Positions 56,001-64,000 of a stretch of DNA of 64,000 nt are shown here, piece after piece. The position numbers were made by a program, and so were the translations under genes. The notes under the pieces were generated by a model that was not told where the DNA came from, searched no databases, and saw nothing but the letters and a program-made list of their open reading frames with translations. The first letter of the stretch is position 1; each line of letters opens with the position of its first letter. Source of the stretch: Saprospirales bacterium GYS_P2D (GTDB taxonomy: Bacteria; Bacteroidota; Bacteroidia; Chitinophagales; Saprospiraceae); assembly GCA_009833045.1 (NCBI GenBank), contig WUUP01000011.1, positions 92,080-156,079 on the forward strand, given 5' to 3'.

Positions 56001-56811
56001 TGATTAGTGCTATCTCGTAGTTTACATCAAATCCATCACCATTGTTAAACCAGTTATTGTCCCATCTACCAGTGAATTTAATTTTAGAACTGCTATTGGG
56101 TAAACCAATGACCGTCAAAACTGCTATTTTTTGAACACCCACGCCGTTTTCTAACGATATTGTTGTACCTGGAAGACTATTACACATATCAAAATTGAAA
56201 CAATGACCATTGGTAGTCGTGGCATCAGGTGTGCTACAGATATTCAAAAATTCTTTTCCTAACTTAGCTATGAGGACTTCATTGTCATCTTCATCTACTA
56301 CATGGATATCCATCCAACGCATTACATTAGCATCTATACATGAACCAAAATCTTCATTAACTGGAAATTTAATTGTTGATACCCCTGTGAGACTGAAGTA
56401 TTCAGCTGTAGTTGCGCTCCTAAGAAAATCTGAATTGGACTGCGTATAGGCAGATGAAAATGAAAATAGAAATAGGAGAGTCATGATCGCTGAGCGTAGT
56501 ACTTTGGAGCCGGAATGAGATATAGCATTCACATTGTCATATTTAATATGGATTGAGCTATCATGCGTGTTACCAGATAAGTATCCCAGCTCAAATCCTC
56601 TTCTGACCAGTCCAGCCGCATTTTTTACCTGAAATTTTCTCATCAGATTTTTCCTATGTGAGGTTGCTGTATGACTACTGATATAGAGTTCATCAGCTAT
56701 TTCTTGGGTTGTTTTCTCATGAGAGATCAGATGCAGTACTTCCTGTTCTCTTGGAGAGATGTTTGACGGTAGATGAGTGTTTTCCATTTTTACTAATGCC
56801 CGTTGATTCAT
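53083..56811 (-). CDS. LuxR-type HTH fused through one hydrophobic segment to a LamG secreted protein
   Basis: 1242 residues. Residues about 18-80 are a complete LuxR/GerE HTH (REQEVLHLISHEKTTQEIAD, YISSHTATSHRKNL). A hydrophobic segment at about 104-122 (VLRSAIMTLLFLFSFSSAYT) is a membrane anchor or internal signal peptide. The rest is extracellular in character. A core from about 469 (YKPPGDLSTSAF) to 790 (NEKFGSPLFRLRPDTRTSCP) is homologous to the giant protein at 20824. A thrombospondin-3-like calcium motif lies near 935-950 (DLDCDFIPDTEDLCPATPDA) and a LamG/concanavalin domain at about 952-1110 (NFDGIDDYVLLPNESDF, WHHIAGVYDGSSMSLYIDG). The short C-terminal segment after ILDGTYSAKDQIILKSG is coathanger-like. 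The DNA-binding domain would be cytoplasmic, as in ToxR. An internal ATG at 56787 is an alternative start. Confidence 0.85.
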   Translation of the reverse strand: MNQRALVKMENTHLPSNISPREQEVLHLISHEKTTQEIADELYISSHTATSHRKNLMRKFQVKNAAGLVRRGFELGYLSGNTHDSSIHIKYDNVNAISHSGSKVLRSAIMTLLFLFSFSSAYTQSNSDFLRSATTAEYFSLTGVSTIKFPVNEDFGSCIDANVMRWMDIHVVDEDDNEVLIAKLGKEFLNICSTPDATTTNGHCFNFDMCNSLPGTTISLENGVGVQKIAVLTVIGLPNSSSKIKFTGRWDNNWFNNGDGFDVNYEIALITGGRYPRTFTENNIDVLDMTVFELPMEKYSLSCNPLGLIYGISCETGDCPNYQTEINPILSNTEFLPEWRIVSSTKGGPYTSAIRLYAGVPITNYEIDISYTGKDDLINPKLDHQIIVDGQQVQGTRNQELIFPFTWRPKLGTDVGFLFVSVTLYNDQSEVGTYSNWIRVFNEGPTAENLPVIDVTQTPVIPRWVIYKPPGDLSTSAFNFATEVCRDLNVTFGSDQTFNSDNDITVGFAFSAGEFVSVDLEFGLTGSSGFETGESLTETESLQTCTTITQGFDTDELYGNEAADSDLIIGISKRQIIAKGDIMYHGPDCKALLKDQLYVYADDTGTYLSAKSRARLTTERDALVADVAAYFNNPNPSSTDSIEALEKNNQIEVYNQFFDQLAQSELNPSYLTLADPEAGLAWTEDYQLSSTESFSYDYQSIATETAGLTGFFNAAGNGFESSKVWTWTETYGQETSSSSSTVEMISYTIKDEEDELKVEVYKNEKFGSPLFRLRPDTRTSCPFEGGILRNIPKLGIQSGCSDIVYLSTDETNAIELPLEICNESNEIRDYRIRIKSNTNNAKITIGSELVAGSITGLFTVGPNSCYSDGNNNPQKILIERLANSSITEASITLEIVPDCFTNDSSDEFNEAETSELEINITFNAPNPLSDLDCDFIPDTEDLCPATPDAALNFDGIDDYVLLPNESDFDITGPITVEAWIKVDEWDIPNQAIVTKGDNTWRISRNWINSTISFALSGVGQLDGSVAVDDNQWHHIAGVYDGSSMSLYIDGVLDVSNTSSGSIATSDDPVIIGSNYQGIPTRFFDGSIDDVIIWDRALSQTEILETMATPIDPADSGLVAYFSFNDAAACQSSTQTTATDLAPLANTGTLMNFSLSDNCISNWSSGANKVNTCNACLDILELTSALGILDGTYSAKDQIILKSGVQFSPNTTVNLNAPIIDFENDVSIPQQATLSTDNTGCQD

Positions 56812-56814
56812 ACT

Positions 56815-56931
56815 TTATGATTTATTCTTATTGTGTATGTTCCATATTTCCTGCACCGCACTACCCATCTGATTTATAGTATTTTGATACATAGATGAGG
56901 TCATGCCAGAGAAAGAAATGGAGAAGATCAT
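56815..56931 (-). CDS. Possible small ORF in frame just upstream of the HTH fusion gene
   Basis: ATG at 56931, 38 residues (MIFSISFSGMTSSMYQNTIN..., ending HNKNKS), stop TAA three bases before the ATG of the fusion gene and in the same frame. It reads like a peptide and may be extended to a TTG further up. It could be a leader peptide, a decayed 5' part of the fusion gene or chance. A 34-codon plus-strand frame overlaps it. Confidence 0.25.
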   Translation of the reverse strand: MIFSISFSGMTSSMYQNTINQMGSAVQEIWNIHNKNKS

Positions 56932-57023
56932 GATGACATCAGAATCACTAAATGAAGAGTCAATTCGACATGTCAAAATGAATTTTTATAAAGGAATCAA
57001 GTCTTAAGTAATAGTTGTTGGTG

Positions 57024-57093
57024 TATTGTTTCGGGCGCTTCGTTTATTGTCCCATGTGTTGTTTATTGTCTCATTCTTAGCTTATTGTCTCAT
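57024..57093. repeat. Four iteron-like boxes upstream of the HTH fusion gene
   Basis: TATTGTTTC (57024-57032), TATTGTCCCAT (57045-57055), TATTGTCTCAT (57064-57074) and TATTGTCTCAT (57083-57093) repeat at 21, 19 and 19 bases, about two helical turns. The last three share TATTGTyyCAT. They lie 210-280 bases before the fusion gene ATG and are candidate binding sites for its HTH. Confidence 0.6.
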
Positions 57094-57169
57094 TTGAGCA
57101 TATCAGAAGATGTGGATTTTGAAAGACTACTCTTGATTAAAAAATGGAAAAGAGTATTGAGGAACAGCT

Positions 57170-57607
57170 CTACAGCACCTGATGTAGTACTTCTATGACT
57201 GTGGGATGAGATCTGAATAGATCCCAATGTGGCTCTGAGATGATATGCTTGAGCCCAAAATCTCGCTCCTCATAGGCCTGTGCCAAGTATTGGATAGCTT
57301 GAGCTTCATGACCTAAGTGAAAATTAATCAATGCCAAAATCGTGGGTTGGATCCACTTCTCAGATTGCAGCTTTTCTAAATGATCGAGTAGCAGGGGTAG
57401 TAGATTTTTGTCACCATGATAGTAGTGAAAAATATATCTACCCACCGTCCATATACTGACTCTGAGAGGTAGTGCTTGCTGATTAGAAAAAGTCAGGCGA
57501 GCTTTTAGCAGATCTCCTTTGTGGTAGTAGCTGAGGGCTAATATTTCATTGAGGAGTGCATTATCTGGAAATTTTGGGATGAGCGGCAAAAAAAGCTCTA
57601 CAGCCAT
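57170..57607 (-). CDS. TPR C-terminal module, probably a truncated remnant
   Basis: 145 residues of helical TPR-like repeats (LLNEILALSYYHKGDLLKAR, ALINFHLGHEAQAIQYLAQA) ending with ERDFGLKHIISEPHWDLFRS and HPTVIEVLHQVL. This is the closing motif of long TPR regulators and cyclase-associated proteins (D-x-x-L-x...R-S-x-P-x-x-x-x-L). The ATG directly follows an in-frame TGA two codons up, and the protein begins in mid-repeat, so it looks like the tail of a larger gene that has lost its 5' part. It lies 40 bases after the IPTL-CTERM gene. Confidence 0.55.
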   Translation of the reverse strand: MAVELFLPLIPKFPDNALLNEILALSYYHKGDLLKARLTFSNQQALPLRVSIWTVGRYIFHYYHGDKNLLPLLLDHLEKLQSEKWIQPTILALINFHLGHEAQAIQYLAQAYEERDFGLKHIISEPHWDLFRSHPTVIEVLHQVL

Positions 57608-57647
57608 ATCTCATATTGATCTGCACGACGATCTCTGGCGTTTTTAC

Positions 57648-58379
57648 TTATGCTCTGAGGGGAGTAACTGATGAGCTGCGGATAGCTACTGTCATGCAGA
57701 TGAGTAAGGTCAAAAAGAGAATAATGATAGCCCATTCGCCTAATGTAGGAATCGCTTCAGTCACAGTAGGTGTCGCAGACACCGTCAAGGTATCTATACC
57801 TATATCTCCATGACTATTATTGATGGTGCCCTCCGTACCTACGAATTCTATTCTGATCGTCTGACCATCATAAGCTGATAGGTCGATGACTGCCTCTGAC
57901 CAAGTAGATCCATCTGTATGAAATCCATTTTCCTCCATGAATACAGGTGTGCTGATGCCGGCACTTAAAATATTAACGGCTAATGATGACGGCGTCGCAC
58001 TGACCGCATCTCCATATAGCAAATAATAAAATGACATAATTGATGCTGTACCGTCCAAAGTAATCTCAGGACTGACAAATGAATACTCCGTCTCTGGACA
58101 TCCTCCTACCATTGTAAACCCACAAGAGTGCTCAAAATATGCGTAGTGTGTCCCTTCATGAGGCATGTTGGGACCTGTATCAGCCGTCGGGGTCATACCT
58201 GTAGCTAATGCCCAACCCATCTCTGCGTCCGCAGGCATATTAGCAAGGCTTAAATCACTATCAGCTCCCCAGCCTGCAGTGTCACTCGGCTCAAACCCAG
58301 TAGAATAAAGTACGGTACTCTGACTAAACACCAAAGTGCCAATCGAGCAGAGTAATAATGTGTATATGAAGGATTTCAT
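57648..58379 (-). CDS. Exported protein with IPTL-CTERM sorting signal
   Basis: 243 residues. A signal peptide (SFIYTLLLCSIGTLVFSQ) is followed by a MAM/concanavalin-like beta domain (STGFEPSDTAGWGADSDLSL, WSEAVIDLSAYDGQTIRIEF). The C-terminus AIPTLGEWAIIILFLTLLIC, then a short basic tail, is the IPTL-CTERM signal (IPTL-x-E-W, hydrophobic helix, basic end) recognised by exosortase-type systems. The matching sorting enzyme is not in the window. Confidence 0.85.
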   Translation of the reverse strand: MKSFIYTLLLCSIGTLVFSQSTVLYSTGFEPSDTAGWGADSDLSLANMPADAEMGWALATGMTPTADTGPNMPHEGTHYAYFEHSCGFTMVGGCPETEYSFVSPEITLDGTASIMSFYYLLYGDAVSATPSSLAVNILSAGISTPVFMEENGFHTDGSTWSEAVIDLSAYDGQTIRIEFVGTEGTINNSHGDIGIDTLTVSATPTVTEAIPTLGEWAIIILFLTLLICMTVAIRSSSVTPLRA

Positions 58380-58407
58380 TGATATCTTTTATTTGATTGA
58401 TATTCAA

Positions 58408-58451
58408 GGACCCATCAAAGATAGTTTTACACATTGTCTTTGATGGGATCC
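58408..58451. terminator. Long hairpin between the giant beta-helix gene and the IPTL-CTERM gene
   Basis: CCCATCAAAGA (58411-58421) and TCTTTGATGGG (58437-58447) pair perfectly over 11 bp, with GGA/TCC extending the stem past a bulge. No strong T-run follows on the minus strand, so it may be a processing or partial termination hairpin. Confidence 0.55.
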
Positions 58452-58457
58452 AGGCAG

Positions 58458-61400
58458 TTATTTGTTTCGTGATTCTAATGCTTTACTCAAGAGTGCTCTG
58501 ATCTCTGCCGGAGAGGATCTCTTTTGCTCCTCAGGCCAGGTATTAATAATCTCAGTGACCACTTGACATGGCTCTATATGTGCCTCAAAAAGACCACCGA
58601 GCTCCACCTCAAATAAGGGCAGCATCACGATACTATCTCCTGCATAAAACTTATAGCTCTCTCCATTATCCACGGTGCCATTACTGCTGATAGAGATAGT
58701 AGCTCTGATATCTGTCGGTGTATCATCATGATTTAAAAACTCACCATCTATGTACAACTGCTCGAGCGCACAGTTCATATAGGCACATAACTCAGGATTT
58801 GACATAATGATATCCATCATGACTTCTTCTGTATCACAGCCATTAGAGATCACGACCTTGAGCGTGCCTGAGGCCTCAGGCATAAAGTCTACTACGGGCC
58901 CTGTACTACCCACTGGCTGGTCATCAAAGGTCCATGTGTAACTAGTACCTGTCGGCTGTACAGGGATACTCCAGACTCCTGCGGTAGAGGGACAAACGGC
59001 TACTGGTCCAGTTATCGCTATCGGACTAAACTCATAGCCTATGACCGTGATCGTAGATTGACAGGTGCTGGTATTCCCCGATAAATCTGTAGCTGTCAGG
59101 GTGATGTCTCTCGTGCCTATATCTGCGCAGGTGAAAGTGCTCTGGCTCAACTCAATAGTCGAAGAACCACAAGCGTCACTATTACTTAGTATTACATCTG
59201 ATTCGTCGATCATAGCGGTACCTGATGCATCAAGATACACTATAGCCTGTCTGCACATGATCTGAGGAGCTATCGTATCAAGTACGGTGACCGTAGCTAT
59301 ACATGTACTCACATTACCATTATGGTCAGTGACTGTGAGCGTGACAGTATTCGCACCTACATCAGCACAGGTATAGCTGGTCTGACTCACTGAGGCACTG
59401 GCGATACCACATGCATCACTAATAGAGGCTATGACATAGGATGAGTCAATCGTGATCGCTCCTGCTGCATCGAGATAGATGGTGGTGTCTGTACACATCA
59501 CTACTGGTGAGATGGTATCTACCACAGTGATCGTAGGCATGCAGCGGAGTGTATCACCTCGTTCATTGACAGCTATGAGTTCGACGGATATAGGACCCTC
59601 TGTATCATCACAGTCCACTATCGGATCTGCTAAGTATACGGTATCAAGCGGACAAGCAGATACGATCATCTCTATGACCATACTGGTGTCGATGGTGGCC
59701 ATACCTGAGCCATCCAGGTATAGCGTAGTATCCATGCAGGATAATGTGAAGAGCGTAGACTGAAACTCATAGGCTCCGATATCAACCACCTCATCAAATA
59801 CTCGTGGCATACCTGCTAAGTCCAGAGGAAGCATCTCCATCGAGTCCAGATCCATATCTATGTCAAAGGTATCTTTAGGTAGTGCGGTATTCAGACCCGC
59901 ATTGATGGCTTGTGAGCATGCCGTGAGTCGCAAGTCACCACCTGTAGAGGGTGCTGTAGGTACATCCATGATGAAGAGTGGATCTCCACCAATAAGATTA
60001 TTTGATCCTGCATGACTTCCAAAGATTTCTGGATTATTCGGAGCAGTATTCTTTGCGACAATACTATTGGTCAGCATCACCGTACCAAACTCATTGAAGA
60101 TCCCCCCCCCGGAGTTGGAAGCGGTATTGCCACTCACGGTACTATTGGTCAGGGTCATGGTGCTGATGAAGTTGAAGATCCCCCCCCCGGAGTCGGAAGT
60201 GGTATTGCCACTCACCGTACTATTGGTCAGGGTCAGGGTGCCGTAGTAGTTGTAGATCCCCCCCCCGTCGTAAGCGGAATTACCACTCACGGTACTATTG
60301 GTCATTGTCAGGGTGGCGGTTGATCCTGTGTTGCTGATCCCCCCCCCGGAGTCGGAAGTGGTATTGCCACTCACCGCACTATTGGTCAGGGTCAGGGTGC
60401 CGTAGTAGTTGCTGATCCCCCCCGCGGAGTAAGCGGAATTGCCACGGACCATAGCATTGGTCAGCATCACCGTGCCTTGATTGAAGATGGCCCCACCTAT
60501 AGTAGTGCCCGAAAAAGGTTGTACTCCAGCACCATTTCCATTTTGCATAGTTACACCAGAGATGGATACGGTATCTCCTGCTGGGATGTGGAAGATCCTG
60601 GAGGTGTTCATCCCATCGATGATGGTATTCGTGGTGTCATTACCGATGATGACGAGGTTTTTGTCGAGGGTGATCTCGGTGATTAGCTCGATGGTGTCCA
60701 TGTTAAGGTCGTCATGGAATCGTATCGTATCGCCCGCACAAGCCGTACGTACGATATCTCTCAGTGAGCCTTGTCCATCATCCTCTATGGTGGTCACGAT
60801 CTTGGTGCCTGTGTCTGCTGGTCGCTCATAGGCGCCGATGTCTATAGTGCCTATCTTGCGGGGATTGCCGAGGATATCTTCTGTGGTCATATTGGCTGCA
60901 TCGTCACCCATGTCTATAGCTGGTGATCCACACTGTAGGCGCAAGTCACCACCTGTAGAGGGTGCTGTAGGTACATCCATGATGAAGAGTGGGTCTCCAC
61001 CAATAAGATTATTGGATCCTGCATGACTTCCAAAGATTTCTGCATTACTCGGAGCACTATTCTTTGCGACAATACTATTGGTCAGGGTCAGGGTGCCGGA
61101 GTCGTTGTCGATCCCCCCTCCGGAGTTGGTAGCGGAATTACCACTCACGGTACTATTGGTCAGGGTCAGGGTGCCGAAGTTGCTGATCCCCCCCCCCGGA
61201 GTTGGAAGCGGAATTTCCACTCACGTTACTATTGGTCAGGGTGCCGAAGTAGTTGTAGATCCCCCCTCCGGAGTTGGAAGCGGAATTTCCACTCACCGTA
61301 CTATTGGTTAGGGTCAGGGTGCCGAAGTCGTTGACCATCCCCCCTCCGGAGTTGGTAGCGGAATTTCCACTCACCGTACTATTGGTCAGGGTCAGGGTGC

Positions 61401-64000
61401 CACCGATGATGTAGATCCCTCCCCCGTAGGTAGCGGTATTACCACTCACTGTACTATTGGTCATTGTCATGGTGCCGGAGTTGTTGACGATCCCCCCTCC
61501 GAAGGAAGCGGAATTTCCACTCACCGTACTATTGGTCAGCATCACCGTACCAAACTCATTGACGATCCCCCCCCCGTAGTTGGAAGCGGAATTTCCACTC
61601 ACGTTACTATTGGTCAGGGTCAGGATGCCGTAGTTGTAGATCCCCCCCCCGTAGTTGAAAGCGGAATTGCCACTTACGGTACTATTGGTCAGCGTCACCG
61701 TACCTTGATTGAGGATGGCCCCACCGGAAGTAGTAGTGCCCGAAAAAGGTTGAAATCCAGCCCCATTCCCGCCTTGCATCTTGATGCCGGAGATGGATAC
61801 GGTATCTCCTGCTGGGATGTAGAAGATACGAGAGGTATTCATGCCATCTATGATGGTATTCGTGGTGTCATTGCCGATGATGACGAGGTTTTTGTCGAGG
61901 CTGATCTCGGTGATGAGCTTGATGGTGTCCATGTTAATGTCGTCATGGAATCGTATTGTATCTCCCGCACAGGCTGTACGTACCATATCTCTCAGAGAGC
62001 CTTGTCCATCATCCTCTATGGTGGTCACGATCTTGGTGCCTGTGTCCGCTGGTCGCTCATAGGCGCCGATGTCTATATTCCCTACTTTACGAGGATTACC
62101 GAGGATGTCTTCTGTGGTCATATTGGCCGCATCGCTGCCCATATCAATAGCGGGAGATTCGCACTGTAGGCGGAGGTCACCACCTGTAGAGCGTGCTGTA
62201 GGTACATCCATGATGAAGAGTGGGTCGACTTCCGATCCTGTAATCCCAACAAGAGGACCAACCGGAAATTCTGTAGCGACACTTGTATTATCGCCGATGA
62301 GATTATGACCACCATCAGTTATGGTTCCACCCACCTCATATATATCTGGCCCTGACCCATTATCATTATTCTTTGCGACAATACTATTGGTCAGGGTTGC
62401 TGAACTTGTGTTGAAGATCCCCCCCCGAAGTTGGTAGTGGTATTTCCACTCACCGTACTATTGGTCAGGGTCAGGGTGCCTCTGTTGTAGATCCCCCCCC
62501 CGGAGTTGGAAGCGGAATTGCCATTCACCGTAGTATTGGTCATGGTCAGGGTGCCTGTGCTGTTGAAGATCCCCCCCCCGGAGTTGGAAGCGGAATTGCC
62601 ATTCACCGTAGTATTGGTCAGGGTCAGAGATCCCCGATTGCGAATAGCTCCGCCAGTCCCTGATACTATTGCTCCGGAGCCATTACCTCCTTGCATCTTG
62701 ATGCCGGAGATGGATACGGTATCTCCTGCTGGGATGTAGAAGATACGAGAGGTATTCATGCCATCGATGATGGTGTTAGTGGTGTTATTACCGAGGATGA
62801 CGAGTTTAGTATCGAGGCTGATCTCGGTGATGAGCTTGATGGTGTCGCCGTCGATTCCTGAGTCAAAGGTGATGGTATCTCCCGCACAGGCTATATCTAC
62901 TAAGTATCTTAATGACATAGGGCCATCATCATCGGTATTCATTACGATGAGCGGCTCAGTGGACGATTGCTGTGTCTCATAGGCGCCTATATCTACAGCA
63001 GTACCGAAGACTCTCTGCTCGCCTGCCAGATCGATCAGTCCAAGATTAAGACCCATTGTATCCTTTCCTGCATCTATTACAGGAGAACAGATGCGCAGCC
63101 TGAGATCCCCAGTACTATTTGGTAGTGACATCATATCGACATCAGTGACGAAGAGTGGATCGATGGGCATAGCTGTGGTTCCGACTTGGTTGCCATTCGT
63201 GCCATTTACTATTGTAGTCTGTCCTGTACCATCTCCTATCAGATTATGACCGCCATCAGTTATGATTCCACTAAACTTACGTATATCTGGTCCTGATCCA
63301 TTATCATTGTTCTTTGCGACAACATTATTGGTCAAGGTCATGGTAGCTGATCCGATGTTGAGGATCCCCCCCCCGTAGTTGGAAGCGGAATTGCCACTCA
63401 CCGTACTATTGGTCAGCGTCACCGTGCCGAAGTTGTAGATCCCCCCCCCCGGAGCCAGAGGTAGCGGAATTGCCACTCACCGTACTATTGGTCAGCGTCA
63501 CCGTGCCTAAGTCGTTGTAGATCCCCCCCCCGGAGCCAGAGGTAGCGGAATTGCCACTCACCGTACTATTGGTCAGCGTCACCGTGCCGGAGGTGGAGTT
63601 GAAGATCCCCCCCCGAAGATAGAAGCGGAATTGCCACTCACCGTACTATTGGTCAGCGTCAACGTGCCTTGATTATATATTGCCCCTCCAGAAGTTCCCG
63701 GAAAAGGTTGATTTGGCGATGCCCCATTACCTCCTTGCATCTTGATGCCGGAGATGGATATGGTATGTCCTGTCGGGATGTGAAATATACGGGAGGTGTT
63801 CATGCCATCTATGATGGTGTTCATGGTATCATTGCCGATGATGACGAGGTTCTTGTCGAGGGGGATCTCGGTGGTGAGGTTGATGGTGTCCATATCCAGA
63901 CTTGCGTCAAATCTGATCGTATCTCCCGCCATAGCATTACACACTGCGAATCGTAATGATCCACAGCCACTGTCATTGGTATTGGTGACAAGCGTAATCG
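58458..64000 (-). CDS. Giant beta-helix/HYR surface protein, 5' end beyond the right edge, frame broken at four poly-G tracts
   Basis: At least 1840 codons from the right edge to the stop at 58458. Three or more large units each have a leader (LVTNTNDSGCGSLRFAVCNA, then GDTIRF...KNLVIIGNDTTNTIIDGMN) followed by an array of 24-25-residue right-handed beta-helix repeats, GTLTLTNSTVSGNSASNSGG type. Each unit closes with DPLF...LRL...DIGAYE, the choice-of-anchor-Q-like layout. After 59760 come HYR/Ig-like modules (DTIAPQIMC, DHNGNVSTC). The C-terminus has the coathanger motif (SSNGTVDNGESYKFYAGDSI, VELGGLFEAHIEPC). Read literally the frame breaks at 63607, 63441, 62419 and 61188. The pieces 63579-63944, 62391-63476, 61153-62334 and 58458-61220 are one gene. 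Probably a phase-variable surface adhesin. Confidence 0.82.
60055..60480 (-). repeat. Beta-helix repeat array A (about 75-base units)
   Basis: Six units of about 72-84 bases, each coding one beta-helix rung. Poly-C tracts on the plus strand: C9 at 60102, 60180, 60258 and 60339, and C7 at 60417 where the code is SAGGI instead of SGGGI. All keep the frame. Confidence 0.85.
61070..61700 (-). repeat. Beta-helix repeat array B
   Basis: Eight units. Tracts: C10 at 61188-61197 (frame-breaking), C9 at 61567 and 61642, and five interrupted versions (C6-T-CC near 61112, 61261, 61339 and 61495, and CCCTCCCCC near 61418) that code the same glycines without a long homopolymer. Confidence 0.85.
62385..62640 (-). 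repeat. Beta-helix repeat array C
   Basis: Three units. C8 at 62419-62426 breaks the frame; C9 at 62493-62501 and 62571-62579 keep it. Confidence 0.85.
63330..63680 (-). repeat. Beta-helix repeat array D
   Basis: Four units. C9 at 63366-63374 and 63523-63531 keep the frame; C10 at 63441-63450 and C8 at 63607-63614 break it in opposite directions. Confidence 0.85.

Noticed and set aside
56903..57007. Plus-strand 34-codon frame (MPEKEMEKIMMTSESL...)
   Set aside because: It lies antisense to a comparable minus-strand frame, has no promoter-like box and no known motif; coding status cannot be supported.
60012..62308. Several plus-strand frames of 60-150 codons across the beta-helix region
   Set aside because: They are antisense shadows of the repetitive minus-strand gene; their proline-rich peptides (PPP from the C tracts) merely mirror the glycine codons.
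61188..63614. Treating the four beta-helix ORFs as four separate genes
   Set aside because: Breaks fall exactly at C8 or C10 tracts where all other tracts are C9, and the protein sense continues across each; only one gene is plausible.
60055..63680. Regular 72-84-base repeats that could suggest a CRISPR array
   Set aside because: There are no unique spacers; the whole unit is repeated and codes in frame for beta-helix rungs, and no cas genes are nearby.

Overview
The window looks like a piece of a Bacteroidota chromosome, most likely from the Saprospiria/Saprospiraceae side. This is inferred from gene content and signals, not from a marker-gene search. Supporting signs are several promoters of the Bacteroidota type (TAnnTTTG near -7, two of them with a TTG 21 bases upstream), almost no Shine-Dalgarno sequences, very large secreted proteins with HYR-like, beta-helix, LamG and coathanger-like C-terminal modules, TPR-sensor histidine kinases with NarL-type regulators, a long PspC-family protein, a GyrB without the proteobacterial insert and an HemB without the zinc cysteines. 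There are no rRNA or tRNA genes, no insertion sequences and no CRISPR array.

Layout. 1-3069 (minus): 5' part of a large HYR/Ig-like secreted protein that leaves the window on the left. 3.1-15.1 kb: mostly housekeeping genes (a small partner ORF, gltX, a polysaccharide deacetylase, padR plus a PspC gene split at an A10 tract, a CPA1 antiporter, prfC, proC flanked by two four-helix-bundle genes, glyS). 15.3-26.1 kb: a regulatory and surface island with two tandem TPR histidine kinases, a NarL-type response regulator, a stand-alone LuxR-type HTH protein, a small helical protein and a 1756-residue secreted protein. 26.1-35.4 kb: cytochrome-B-like protein, kynU, an ABC transporter/YtrA-type GntR operon with a matching AGTGTA...TACACT operator, an AGCS symporter, a lipoprotein, hemB, yidD and a DUF6702-like gene. 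35.4-52.9 kb: a pair of duplicated hairpin RNA elements, gyrB, tsaE, ald, a sigma-region-2-like small protein, SCP2, acyl-CoA dehydrogenase with a TetR regulator, an O-methyltransferase, hemW, bcp, an M23 peptidase, meaB, iscS-iscU-iscA, a DUF2304/glycosyltransferase pair and radC. 53.1-64 kb (minus): a second surface island with an HTH-TM-LamG fusion protein, four iteron-like boxes upstream of it, a TPR remnant, an IPTL-CTERM exported protein and a giant beta-helix protein that leaves the window on the right.

Most interesting biology. First, the same LuxR-type HTH occurs twice beside homologous giant secreted proteins: once as a separate gene after a HK-HK-RR cluster, and once fused in frame through a single hydrophobic segment to the secreted protein, giving a ToxR-like topology. 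Second, the giant beta-helix gene carries fourteen G8-G10 tracts, one per repeat unit. Ten have length nine and keep the frame; two of eight and two of ten break it in compensating pairs, so the gene looks like a multi-switch contingency locus unless these are homopolymer sequencing errors. Third, an A10 run separates the two halves of the PspC protein exactly as a slippage site would. Fourth, two tandem copies of a 43-base identical leader end in hairpins whose stems differ but still pair, pointing to an undescribed small structured RNA.
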